Source: Echinicola strongylocentroti (GTDB lineage: Bacteria > Bacteroidota > Bacteroidia > Cytophagales > Cyclobacteriaceae). From it: DNA of 64,000 nt. Below are positions 24,837 to 34,087 of this stretch, in pieces. Within the stretch, counting starts at the first letter, position 1. Every line of letters begins with the position of its first letter. Where the stretch lies: contig NZ_CP030041.1 in assembly GCF_003260975.1 (NCBI RefSeq), positions 5,211,501-5,275,500 on the forward strand. The letters run 5' to 3'. Under the pieces are notes generated by a model. That model was not told the origin of the DNA and made no database searches. It was given only the letters and a program-made list of their open reading frames with translations. Made by a program: the position numbers and the translations under genes.

Positions 24837-25793
24837 ATGAACCGAGAGGAGATCAATAAACTACTGGATAAGTTTTTGTCGGGAGAAATTAGCCCTGAAG
24901 AGCAAGAGGACTTGGACCGATGGTTTGAGGACTTTGATGATCAGGAGGGTGCTACCGATGGGATGAGGAAAGAAGAGGAGTGGGAATTGAAGAGTAGGAT
25001 GTTGGGAAAGATCAAAGAGGAGACTTTCGGAAGAAGGTCAGTAAAAGAAGAAAAAGCGAGAGGAGGCTTGTCCAAAGTGCTGGTGATGGCAGCTACTCTT
25101 GTACTGATCTTAGTAGTGGGTTTTGTGTTCTACCGACAGCATGCCAAGCCGGTGATTTATCGAACAGACCTTGGAGAGGTGTTGATCCTTAAGTTGCCAG
25201 ACAGCACGGAGGTCACCTTAAACGGCAACTCCCAACTGAGCTATGAAAAGGGATGGTTTGGTGGATTTGGTAGGAAAGTGAACTTGAAAGGAGAGGCTTT
25301 TTTTGATGTAGTCCATACGATTGATGATCGTCGGTTTACGATCAATGAAGGTCTAGGGATGGGGATAGAGGTGTTTGGTACAGCCTTTAACTATAGTGTA
25401 AGGGAAGGAGTCAATGCCGTTGCCCTACAGTCGGGGAGTGTGAAGGTCACCTTGCCAAAAGAAGTAGAAGAAAAGCGGAATTATCACTTCCTAAAGCCTG
25501 GAGAGTTGGCCGTATATGATCACCGAAACAAGGAGGTGGAGATCAATACGCCTACAAATCTGGAAAGTTATTACGCATGGAAAGAAGGTAAGTTGATATT
25601 GGATTACTCAACATTGCCCGAAATCATCCAAAAGATAAAAGGTACCTATGGCTTAAGGGTCTCAATGGATACCGCTAGCTGGAGAGCGCATAAAGTGTCC
25701 GGAACTTTACCGCTTACCAGGGATCCGGCTATCCTCATCAAAAACCTGGAGCAGCTATTTGATGTGGAGATAGCCATAACAACTAAAGAGTAA
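24837..25793 (+). CDS. FecR family anti-sigma factor
   Basis: This 318-residue single-pass inner-membrane protein has an acidic cytoplasmic N-terminal domain (residues 1-78, LDKFLSGEISPEEQEDLDRWF) that would bind the sigma factor. A transmembrane segment at about 80-99 is followed by a FecR domain (about 105-205, RTDLGEVLILKLPDSTEVTLNGNSQLSYE) and a C-terminal DUF4974-type domain (about 245-315, SGTLPLTRDPAILIKNLEQLF). It pairs with the sigma gene 175 bases upstream and the STN-SusC gene 240 bases downstream. Confidence 0.93.
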   Translation: MNREEINKLLDKFLSGEISPEEQEDLDRWFEDFDDQEGATDGMRKEEEWELKSRMLGKIKEETFGRRSVKEEKARGGLSKVLVMAATLVLILVVGFVFYRQHAKPVIYRTDLGEVLILKLPDSTEVTLNGNSQLSYEKGWFGGFGRKVNLKGEAFFDVVHTIDDRRFTINEGLGMGIEVFGTAFNYSVREGVNAVALQSGSVKVTLPKEVEEKRNYHFLKPGELAVYDHRNKEVEINTPTNLESYYAWKEGKLILDYSTLPEIIQKIKGTYGLRVSMDTASWRAHKVSGTLPLTRDPAILIKNLEQLFDVEIAITTKE

Positions 25794-26033
25794 GTGCACT
25801 TCAAGTGGCCTAGTAGATAGGTCGAAAATTAGAATACTTAAGGGAATGTCCCGATTGATCGGGGAGGATGGAAAGTTATGCAAAAACTTACCCTGGAAGG
25901 ATATTGCCTTATTTAAAAATAACGAATACACGTGTGTGGGGTTTGGTAAGGCTTGTTTAGCAAAAATTGTCACTAGCAATTTTATGCCCAAAATAGCGAA
26001 AGTTTAACCACTTTAACCATTAACCAAATACCT

Positions 26034-29000
26034 ATGCTAAACACCTTTACAAAGCGCCTAGTCGTGCTTTTGGTTGCCTGTATGGCCGTAGAAGAGACCA
26101 AAGCACAGCTGTTGGCTGAGTTTGCACAGGTTCCTGATCGATACTCGATCTCCAGAGAACCTTCACTGCCAGAAGTCCTGCGAAAGCTGGAAACCATCTA
26201 CAAGGTTTCTATCGCTTATCCCTCAGACCTAGCCGACCAGAAATGGTCAACGGAATTCGCCCCGAATCGTGACCTTACCATTGACGAAAACCTTTCGAAG
26301 TTACTTAAAGATTCAGGGTTGAACTATCGTCAAGGTGTGGGGAGTTTTTACGTCGTCGTGAAAGAAGAGAACGTACCCAAGCCAAAGGAAACACTGTCTG
26401 CCACCGTAGCCCAAAAGGATGAAGCCTTGTTGGAAGAAATTACGGGCGTGGTAGTGGATGAGGAAGGCCTTCCTATCCCTGGAGCCAGTGTGCTTGTGAA
26501 AGGTACTATGGTGGGGAGTGTAACAGACCTTGACGGTAAATTCTCACTTGAAGTAGATGCACCTGATGAAGCGATTCTGGTGGTGTCATTTATAGGGTTT
26601 GAGAGCAAGGAGGTGACGATAGGCTCTGAGAGCAGTATGACCATCGTGATGAGCTCCAGTACCATGGCGCTTAATGAAGTAGTTGTAACGGCCTTTGGGC
26701 TCGAACGTGATAAGAAAGCTCTTGGCTATGCAGTGCAAAGTGTTAAGGGCAATGAGATCACTGAAGCGCAAAACCCCAATGTGGTCAATAGCTTATCAGG
26801 AAGGGTCGCTGGTGTTCAGATCAACAGTAACTCCATGCCGGGAAGTGGATCCCAGGTGATTATCCGGGGTTCATCCTCAGTGGCAGGGAATAACCAGCCG
26901 CTCGTGGTGGTGGATGGGGTTCCGTTGGACCAGACTTCTTCCCGTACTTATGGCAATGGCCTTTCAGAAATCAACCCAGATAATATCAAGGAGATGAACG
27001 TGCTCAAAGGAGCCACCGCTGCAGCCCTCTATGGATCGAGGGCTGCAAACGGTGTGATCATGGTTACTACCAAAGATGGTAGTGGGACCAAGGGCATCGG
27101 TGTTTCGATCAACTCAAACATGACATTTGACAACCCATTGGTCAAGCCTGATTTCCAGAATACCTATGGAGGTGGTTCAGGTTACAGGACTTACTATGTG
27201 GATGGACGAAATGGCTTCGATGAGCAAGGTGTCAGGGGTACTGCGGGAGTTGATGAAAGCTGGGGTGCGCCCATGGACGGAAGTTTAGTGCCTCTTTGGT
27301 ATTCAGCGCCTGAACTGGTCCCGCTTACTCCTCAGCCAGACAACTGGGAGGATTTCTGGGAAACTGGAAAAACGGTATCCAATAATATTGCCATTTCGGG
27401 TGGCAATGATAAGGGTAATTTTCGGCTTTCTGTCGGTCGTTTGGATCAGAAAAGTATCATGTGGAACAACGATTACTACAGAAACAACTTCAAGCTGAAC
27501 ACGGGATACAACTTTACCGATAAGCTGAACGTGACCATCAGTGCTGAGTATATCAAATCAGGTTCTGATAATAGGAGGTTTTCCAGTAGCTCGGACTTTA
27601 TTTGGTCCCACCGCCATACTGATTTTACTAAACTATTTAACTGGAGGGATTATTATGGCATCCAGCGGGAAACCTTCCGAGAAGGTGATGATTATCCCTA
27701 TGCCAACTGGCAACATGAGTATTTTTCTAACCCTTATTTCTTACAGGAATATTACACCAATGCCAATGAAAAGGACCGCATGGTCGGAAATATTGCGGTG
27801 AATTACCAATTTAACGACGAACTCAGCTTGATGGTCCGTTCAGGTACAGACTTCTGGACGGATACAAGGCTGAACGTAACAGGAGTGGAGCGGACCAAGA
27901 ACTTTGTCACCACAAAAGGGTCTTATACTGAAACAGTGCTCAGAAGTCAAGAAACCAACAGCGACTTTATCTTTACCTACGACAAGGAATTTTCCAATGC
28001 TTTTTCACTCAAGGCCCAAATGGGGGGGATCAACAGGACAAATTATTATAAGCGAAATTATGTGGACGTGACGGAATTGACCATCGATGGATTATATAAC
28101 CTGAGCAATTATGCCAGCCCCGTCACGCCAGAAAGTACCATTCGCAAGCAGGAAGTGAACAGTTTGTTTGGTTCTGCCACATTCGGTTTTAATAACTACC
28201 TATTTCTTGATGTGACGGGGAGGAATGATTGGTCCAGTACCTTGCCAGTGGATAACAACTCCTTCTTTTACCCTTCAGTGGCCCTCAGTGCAGTGGTGGC
28301 TGATATTTTCAATGTGCAGAGCCGGGTGCTTTCATTTGCGAAGCTCCGGGCGAGCTGGGCGCAGGTGGGTAGCGATGCCAGTCCTTATATGCTCAGTCAA
28401 GTGTACAACTCTGAAGGACTTTGGGCGGGGACTACACCTACTTATGCCAACTCCAGTGAAATAGCCAATGTCAACCTAAAGCCAGAGATCACTACTGGTA
28501 AGGAAATAGGGCTGGATATGAGGTTCTTGGAAGGGCGAATTGGGGTGGACTTCACCTATTATCACCAGTCGACAACAAATCAGATATTGGCAGTAGCGAT
28601 CTCTAGCTCATCAGGATACGCCAGCCAAGTACTCAATGCCGGAGAGATCACCAACAAGGGCGTCGAATTGATGGTGTATGGCACACCGATCAAATCGGAG
28701 GCAGGCTTGACTTGGGACATGTCCTTTAACTTTTCGAGAAACCGCAACTTAGTCGTAGAACTGGCGGAAGGGTTGGAAAACTACACCTTGGCAAGCCAAA
28801 ACAGTTTGACGTCGGAAGCAAGGGTGGGACAGCCTTACGGAACATTGTATGGAAGAAGGTACCTAAGGTCGCCAGAAGGTGAAATCGTATACAGTGATGG
28901 TCTTCCCCAATTGGAGGCCGGAACCTATGCCTTGGGAAACATCCAGCCGGATTGGATGGGCGGATTTTCCAATAACTTCACCTATAGAAACTGGTCATTA

Positions 29001-29486
29001 GGTGCGTTGATAGATATTCGAATGGGTGGTGACTTGTTTGATGTAGGTACTGGTCTGGCACGTAAGACCGGACAATATGCCGAAACTGCCATAGGCAGGG
29101 AAGAAGGAGTGATCGGTGCAGGAGTGATGAACGTAGGCACAGAAGAATCTCCCGTGTATGTTCAGAATGACGTAATTGTGGATGCGGGGACTTTCTGGAA
29201 TGCCCAAAACCCCAGGACCTATCACGAGGCAGGGATCTTTGATGGAAGCTATGTAAAATTGAGGGAGCTTACCTTGGGATATTCTTTTCCTAAAAACTTC
29301 CTAGGTAATAATTTCATCCAGTCCATGAAGCTATCTGCTGTGGGTCGGAACTTGGCTATTCTGTTCAAAAATCACCCCCACATGGATCCTCAGGTGGATA
29401 TGAAAGGTGGCAATGCCCAAGGGTTTTCCTATGGTGAGCAGCCTTCTACCAGAAGTGTAGGTTTTAACCTCAACGTCACTTTTTGA
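26034..29486 (+). CDS. SusC/RagA-like TonB-dependent transporter with STN signalling domain
   Basis: This is a 1150-residue protein: signal peptide (1-24), STN (secretin/TonB N-terminal) domain at about 45-110 that contacts FecR, carboxypeptidase-regulatory-like domain at about 137-207 (ITGVVVDEEGLPIPGASV), TonB-box-like NEVVVTAFG (214-222), plug (SLSGRVAGVQI, IIRGSSSV, YGSRAANGVIMVTT) and barrel. The STN domain and the adjacent sigma/FecR pair show that it senses as well as transports its ligand. The substrate is not known, because no glycoside hydrolase, sulfatase or peptidase is encoded with it. Confidence 0.95.
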   Translation: MLNTFTKRLVVLLVACMAVEETKAQLLAEFAQVPDRYSISREPSLPEVLRKLETIYKVSIAYPSDLADQKWSTEFAPNRDLTIDENLSKLLKDSGLNYRQGVGSFYVVVKEENVPKPKETLSATVAQKDEALLEEITGVVVDEEGLPIPGASVLVKGTMVGSVTDLDGKFSLEVDAPDEAILVVSFIGFESKEVTIGSESSMTIVMSSSTMALNEVVVTAFGLERDKKALGYAVQSVKGNEITEAQNPNVVNSLSGRVAGVQINSNSMPGSGSQVIIRGSSSVAGNNQPLVVVDGVPLDQTSSRTYGNGLSEINPDNIKEMNVLKGATAAALYGSRAANGVIMVTTKDGSGTKGIGVSINSNMTFDNPLVKPDFQNTYGGGSGYRTYYVDGRNGFDEQGVRGTAGVDESWGAPMDGSLVPLWYSAPELVPLTPQPDNWEDFWETGKTVSNNIAISGGNDKGNFRLSVGRLDQKSIMWNNDYYRNNFKLNTGYNFTDKLNVTISAEYIKSGSDNRRFSSSSDFIWSHRHTDFTKLFNWRDYYGIQRETFREGDDYPYANWQHEYFSNPYFLQEYYTNANEKDRMVGNIAVNYQFNDELSLMVRSGTDFWTDTRLNVTGVERTKNFVTTKGSYTETVLRSQETNSDFIFTYDKEFSNAFSLKAQMGGINRTNYYKRNYVDVTELTIDGLYNLSNYASPVTPESTIRKQEVNSLFGSATFGFNNYLFLDVTGRNDWSSTLPVDNNSFFYPSVALSAVVADIFNVQSRVLSFAKLRASWAQVGSDASPYMLSQVYNSEGLWAGTTPTYANSSEIANVNLKPEITTGKEIGLDMRFLEGRIGVDFTYYHQSTTNQILAVAISSSSGYASQVLNAGEITNKGVELMVYGTPIKSEAGLTWDMSFNFSRNRNLVVELAEGLENYTLASQNSLTSEARVGQPYGTLYGRRYLRSPEGEIVYSDGLPQLEAGTYALGNIQPDWMGGFSNNFTYRNWSLGALIDIRMGGDLFDVGTGLARKTGQYAETAIGREEGVIGAGVMNVGTEESPVYVQNDVIVDAGTFWNAQNPRTYHEAGIFDGSYVKLRELTLGYSFPKNFLGNNFIQSMKLSAVGRNLAILFKNHPHMDPQVDMKGGNAQGFSYGEQPSTRSVGFNLNVTF

Positions 29487-29516
29487 TCCTGTGTAACCCC
29501 TTAAAAAAAACGTGCT

Positions 29517-30983
29517 ATGAAGAAAAGTCTAACAAAATTATATGCCCTTTTCATGATTCCTGCAGCTGGTCTGATACTGAATAGCTGTACTGGAGATTTT
29601 GAAGAGATGAATGTGGATCCGAACAACCCGACGAGTATATCGCCGGCCTTATTATTGCCCAATGCCATTCAAGTGTCGGTGGACCGTTATTGGGGACACA
29701 GTACGCGATTTGAGCGATTGAATATCGACGCGGCGATGTGCTGGATGCAGCACTTGGCCAGAAATATCTATATCAATGTCGAAGGAGATAGCTATGAGAT
29801 ACCACTTACGGTGTCCTCAGGAACCTGGGATGCACTCTACAATGATGCATTGGTGAATTTCGAAAGTGTTCAGCGTCTGTCCGGACCAGGAAGTGAATTC
29901 GAAAACAGCAATTATTACGGTGTGGCTTTGGTGATGAAGGCATTTACGTTTTCCTATATGACGGATGTTTTTGGCCCGATTCCTTACTCTGAGGCGCTCA
30001 AAGGAACAGCCGAAGACCCCATCAACTCACCCAAGTATGATTCTATGGAGGAGATCTATGCTGGATTGATAGAGGATTTGAGACTGGCCAATGAAAGCCT
30101 CAGTACCGATGGCCCTGCTATTTCGGGGGATATTCTATTCGATGGAGATGTCATGCGCTGGAAGAAGTTTGCGAACTCCCTACGCCTGAAACTGGCCAAC
30201 CACCAAGCAGCCCAGAAACCAGCTGAATCTCAATCAGTGATGGCTGAAATCCTGGGAGACCCTGCTACTTATCCTGTTTTTACAAGCAATGGAGATTTTG
30301 CCCAGCTGATTCATGTAGATGTAATCGGCAGCAGGAACAAGATGTTTGATGTGTTCTCTACCCGTTCTGACTGGAATATCAGCCAGACGCTGATCAATAT
30401 GCTCTTGGAACTCGATGATGAAAGGATCACCGTATATGCACAGCCTTTGGCAGATGGTTCCTATGCAGGACTTCCCAATGGGCTTACGGATGCGGCTGCA
30501 GGTAACTATTCCGCCAGTACTATTGGGGCCAAGTTCTTGGACCCTACCGCTCCGAGTATTTTGATGAGTTATGCCGAATTGCTTTTTATCGAAGCCGAAG
30601 CAGCATTGGATGGGGATATCGACGGAGATCCTGCGGCATTATTGGAAGAGGCCATAGCCGCTTCTTTTGACCAACATGATTTGGAAATGCCAGCAGATTA
30701 TATGTCTCGGATAGGAGAGGTGGACAAGGAAACCATCATGACTCAAAAATGGCTGGCCTTATTTGGTCAAGGAGTAGAAGCGTGGACGGAGTACAGAAGA
30801 ACAGGCTATCCGGTGTTTCCACCACCCAATCCTGATGCAGTATTCTATAATGAAGGAGTGCTGCCAACAAGGCTAGAATACCCTACTTCCGAATACTCGC
30901 TAAACAAAGCGGCACTGGACGAGGGCTTGAGGCTGCTGGGAGGGGAAGACAATATGCGGGTACCACTTTGGTGGGCAGAGTGA
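29517..30983 (+). CDS. SusD/RagB-like lipoprotein (SusD-like 2 group)
   Basis: This is a 488-residue lipoprotein with lipobox ILNSC (Cys about 24). The N-terminal signature FEEMNVDPNNPTSISPALLLPNAI is typical of the SusD-like 2 subgroup. Further family features are YYGVALVMKAFTFSYMTDVFGPIPYSEAL, WKKFANSLRLKLA and LMSYAELLFIEAEAAL, and the C-terminus has LPTRLEYPTSEYSLN. It is encoded 30 bases after the STN-SusC gene and forms its surface lid. This subgroup is often paired with transporters for protein-derived or non-starch substrates, but that cannot be settled here. Confidence 0.93.
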   Translation: MKKSLTKLYALFMIPAAGLILNSCTGDFEEMNVDPNNPTSISPALLLPNAIQVSVDRYWGHSTRFERLNIDAAMCWMQHLARNIYINVEGDSYEIPLTVSSGTWDALYNDALVNFESVQRLSGPGSEFENSNYYGVALVMKAFTFSYMTDVFGPIPYSEALKGTAEDPINSPKYDSMEEIYAGLIEDLRLANESLSTDGPAISGDILFDGDVMRWKKFANSLRLKLANHQAAQKPAESQSVMAEILGDPATYPVFTSNGDFAQLIHVDVIGSRNKMFDVFSTRSDWNISQTLINMLLELDDERITVYAQPLADGSYAGLPNGLTDAAAGNYSASTIGAKFLDPTAPSILMSYAELLFIEAEAALDGDIDGDPAALLEEAIAASFDQHDLEMPADYMSRIGEVDKETIMTQKWLALFGQGVEAWTEYRRTGYPVFPPPNPDAVFYNEGVLPTRLEYPTSEYSLNKAALDEGLRLLGGEDNMRVPLWWAE

Positions 30984-31033
30984 TGTCCAAAGGGTAGTGT
31001 TCACAGTTTAATAACATTCTAAATTCTGAAATC

Positions 31034-31474
31034 ATGAAAAATAAAACATATAAAATATGGGCAGTGCTATTGGCGTGTCTGCCCTTGCTGTTCTCATGTG
31101 AAGATGCCGTAGAATTGGCCACTCCCAATGTGGCCTCACCGGTATTGGTGGTGGTAGATGGAGGTGCTTTTCCGTCTGATAGCGAGGTGACTGTCACGGC
31201 AAAATTCATGGAGCTGGACAAGACTGGTATTCTGGATAATACTGTTGGGATTGATTCGATCCCAGTGAGTGATCTGGAAGTTACGGTTTTTATCAACCAG
31301 ACCGAAGAAGTGTCCACTGTGGTGACCGATGGAGGGGGTGAGGCTGGTTTAAGCGTGAGTTGGGCAGCACTCGGGCTGGAGGTTCCTGGCAGTGGGGATC
31401 AGGTGAGGCTGGAATTTGCTGGGACGCACGATAATATAGCTTTTAGAAAATACCACACGGTAAGAGTTGAATAA
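31034..31474 (+). CDS. Small lipoprotein of the second SusCD locus, unknown function
   Basis: This is a 146-residue lipoprotein with lipobox LLFSC (Cys about 22), followed by an all-beta, aspartate/valine-rich region (VLVVVDGGAFPSDSEVTVTAKFMELDKTGI) that looks like one or two immunoglobulin-like strands. I do not recognise a named domain. It follows the SusD gene by 50 bases and precedes a terminator, so it is probably the third gene of the operon and a surface accessory protein, in the position often occupied by a substrate-binding lipoprotein. Confidence 0.75.
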   Translation: MKNKTYKIWAVLLACLPLLFSCEDAVELATPNVASPVLVVVDGGAFPSDSEVTVTAKFMELDKTGILDNTVGIDSIPVSDLEVTVFINQTEEVSTVVTDGGGEAGLSVSWAALGLEVPGSGDQVRLEFAGTHDNIAFRKYHTVRVE

Positions 31475-31526
31475 CTATGTGCATCAAAGATTAGTTAGTG
31501 ATTAGTAATGGGTAATTCTATAGGTC

Positions 31527-31559
31527 AAAAACCTGGACGGTACAGCTGTTCAGGTTTTT
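31527..31559 (+). terminator. Intrinsic terminator of the second SusCD operon
   Basis: Perfect 9-base arms AAAAACCTG (31527-31535) and CAGGTTTTT (31551-31559) close a 15-base loop and continue into more Ts. It lies about 50 bases after the small lipoprotein gene. Just before it is a short degenerate GATTAGT repeat. Confidence 0.8.
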
Positions 31560-31679
31560 TTTATTTGAACCCAGAATATCAATGTCGTTTAGTTACTGTG
31601 TATCTGGAAAATATGGGTTCTATATTTTTTCCTTGGGCAGTTATTTTTCTAGCTAAATTCCTAGGTGGTTTTCATCTCT

Positions 31680-32260
31680 TTACCTTTGTTACTTTTTTGC
31701 TTCAGGTCAAAAAAGTAACCAAAAAACCCCGCCGCTGTGCATCTATTGGCCTAAAATTAAAACCTTCCCTCATGCAGGCAAACTCCTCCTTTTTAGCAGC
31801 CAACATTCTTTTTGGCCAGCATTTCGTCAAACAAGCCTGCCTTTTTGCCCGCCCACTTTTTAATTTCTTAACGCCCAATACCTGCAAGGCGGATTCAGTT
31901 AATAAGTCCCAAAAAGGTGTTGTTTCCATATGACGGCCCTTGGTATGCCTGTTTTCCAGCCGATGGTGGAGGCCGTTAAGAAAGGGAGTTAGCTCGCGTC
32001 GTGGAACAGCGAGACCCACTCACTTTTAGGTCGTAGCCATCGGGTGGAAATTAAAATGGGTGACGGATCTCGGTCGCAGGGTAAATCCATGTTCCATTTT
32101 AAAGGGCAGACCACCGGCCTAGATTTTTTTCTTTCTTTTTTCATCAATAGCCTGCCCCGAAGGCTTTCGGGGGAAAAAAGGAAAAGGATAAAATCCACCA
32201 AGATGATTAGGTTTCTCCAGCCAAAGTCAATCAAAAAAAGGACTTTTATGTATATGAAAA
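31680..32260. repeat. Long non-coding stretch with terminal hairpin, probable dispersed element
   Basis: About 580 bases fit no gene: the open frames here (such as 31508-31933 and 32044-32277) have no signal, no domain and biased composition. The left end is a perfect hairpin, GTTACTTTTTT (31688-31698) and AAAAAAGTAAC (31709-31719). The right end contains a T-rich run near 32124-32144 and a GCCCCGAAGGC/CTTTCGGGGG-like fold near 32153-32174. From memory, similar stretches recur between genes in Bacteroidota genomes. The whole 31475-32891 interval (1417 bases) otherwise contains the operon terminator, the repeat at 32291 and the aminotransferase leader. Confidence 0.5.
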
Positions 32261-32290
32261 GGAGGAAATGCCCTTAACTAAACGACATTG

Positions 32291-32390
32291 CCCGAAATAT
32301 GCATTAGCCGATCTCCGCCACGGTGCACAAGTATTGCGGCCTGATCCGGTACGGCTGACAAAATCAGCCGCTTTGCTTTAGTTTTTGGGT
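32291..32390 (-). repeat. Intergenic element family 1, degenerate copy C
   Basis: CCCGAAATATGCATTAGCC (from 32291) matches the family terminus. ATCTCCGCCACGGTGCACAAGT-type sequence then matches copy E at 45411, and AAAATCAGCCG..CTTTAGTTTT (32361-32384) matches copy B. It appears to be a mosaic of the two subtypes with its other end lost. Confidence 0.7.
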
Positions 32391-32891
32391 CTATCTGATA
32401 GCTACCATATTAACATAGTCGTCCGGCTAACTTGTGTAAGTTGGCGAAAATCTATGCCTTATTGATGTTTATGCTCTTCACAAATGGCCTTGGGGGATTT
32501 TAAGTCCCCATTATTCCGGTTCGGGATTACAAATCTCGAACAGCTAAGTCGAGGCCATCTCATTTTCAGTATACAAGATCGCTTTATTCTGCTGTGGCTA
32601 CATTCGTAATGCGTTGTTGATACTGGTCATAAGTTGATGTTTGGGTGGTTTTTAGTGTTTATTTTACCATGGTTTTTAGGTTATGATGTTTTTTTATTAA
32701 AAATAGGTTTAAAATTTATCTTGGTGTGGAGGTTTTTGTTGGGTTGGGTGACATATAAGTAGAAGCCCGAAATAATTGATGCAAAAGTACCAGAAGCCTC
32801 GTTCTGGTTTTGACTGTACAGTAAGCCCATTACTAGTAGGAAGTTTAGTTATCGAATTCATCAATTTTCAAAATACTTAACCATTTCAACC

Positions 32892-34070
32892 ATGACAACA
32901 AAAATCAATAGAAGAGCTTGGCTCAAGTCCAGTTTATTGGCCGCAGGCGGAATAGGATTAGCACCCAGTTTGGTGTCAGGTAGCTCAAGAGTTTCCTCCC
33001 ATGTAGCTCCGATAAATCCCCAGAGTTTATTATGGGAGCATGACCCCATGTATAAAGACAGTGCACCAGCGTTAAGGGCGCGTCTGCTTGCCAATGAGAA
33101 CCCATATGGCCCGTCAAAGAAAGTGGTTTCGACCATTTCTGAGGCAGTATCTTTAGGGAACCGTTATGCACATGGCGATGCGGCTACTTTGATCGACATG
33201 ATCGCTGAGAAAGAAGGTGTGACCAAAGACCATATTATGCTTGGGCCAGGTTCCACTGACTTATTGGAAAAAACCGCCATTGTACGTTTTCTGGAAGGAG
33301 GGAATATTGTTTCTGCAGATCCTTCCTATATGTCGCTGATCAATACGTCCAGAAGGATCGGTGCCACTTGGAAGCCCATTCCACTGACGGCTGATTTTTC
33401 CCATGATCTGGATGGAATGGCCAAGGCCGTAGACAGCGAAACCAAATTGGTGTACATCTGTAATCCAAACAACCCGACAGGATCTATCACAGAAGCGGGC
33501 AAATTGAAAAAATTCTGCAAGTCTGTAGCTGCCAAAACCCCGATTTTTGTGGATGAAGCATATTTGGAGTTTATGGATAAGCCAGAGGACAATACCATGG
33601 TCGGATTAGTGGCCGAAGGACATGATGTGATCGTGGCCAGGACATTCAGCAAGATCCATGGCATGGCCGGGCTGAGAATCGGCTATATCGTGGCCCAGCC
33701 AGAGAGAATCGGAAGCATCACGGATATGGTGCGCAGTACCATGGGGCTGTCCGTGACCTCACTGAAAGGAGCTATCGTGAGTGTACAGGAAAACAAGTTT
33801 CTTGAGGAGTGTAAAGCCATGAACAAGGAGTGCCGGGATTATGTCTTTAGCGAATTGACTGCCATGGGGTATGATGTCATTCCGTCCAACACCAGTTTTA
33901 TGATTTTCCCTATTGAGATGGATGGGAAACAGTTCCTTAAATCCATGTTTGCTGAAGGAGTGGGAGTAAGGTCTTATAACTTCTTGGACAAGCCCTGGTG
34001 CCGTGTAAGCATGGGGACAATGCCCGAGATGGAGATTTTCCTAGAAGCCTTCAAAAAAGTTACTGCCTAA
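32892..34070 (+). CDS. Tat-exported PLP-dependent aminotransferase, histidinol-phosphate aminotransferase-like
   Basis: This 392-residue fold-type I aminotransferase resembles HisC. The N-terminus carries a twin-arginine signal, INRRAWLKSS followed by a hydrophobic AAGGIGLAPSLVSG (residues 5-30), which points to export of the folded holoenzyme. The PLP site is intact: NPNNPTG (191-197), DEAYLEF (Asp221, Tyr224), TFSKIHGMAG (Schiff-base Lys254) and LRIGY. Exported aminotransferases are unusual, and no histidine-biosynthesis genes are nearby. The start is the ATG at 32892, needed for the Tat motif. It is 17 bases upstream of an AEC transporter gene. Confidence 0.87.
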   Translation: MTTKINRRAWLKSSLLAAGGIGLAPSLVSGSSRVSSHVAPINPQSLLWEHDPMYKDSAPALRARLLANENPYGPSKKVVSTISEAVSLGNRYAHGDAATLIDMIAEKEGVTKDHIMLGPGSTDLLEKTAIVRFLEGGNIVSADPSYMSLINTSRRIGATWKPIPLTADFSHDLDGMAKAVDSETKLVYICNPNNPTGSITEAGKLKKFCKSVAAKTPIFVDEAYLEFMDKPEDNTMVGLVAEGHDVIVARTFSKIHGMAGLRIGYIVAQPERIGSITDMVRSTMGLSVTSLKGAIVSVQENKFLEECKAMNKECRDYVFSELTAMGYDVIPSNTSFMIFPIEMDGKQFLKSMFAEGVGVRSYNFLDKPWCRVSMGTMPEMEIFLEAFKKVTA

Positions 34071-34087
34071 TAATAAACTAGTCTATC

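Noticed and set aside
31508..31933. A 141-codon open frame after the second SusCD operon
   Set aside because: It starts inside a degenerate repeat and terminator, has no recognisable domain or signal, and runs through a hairpin-bounded non-coding stretch.
32044..32277. A 77-codon open frame rich in Lys/Arg
   Set aside because: Its composition reflects A-rich and T-rich non-coding sequence, there is no leader, and it overlaps the probable dispersed element.
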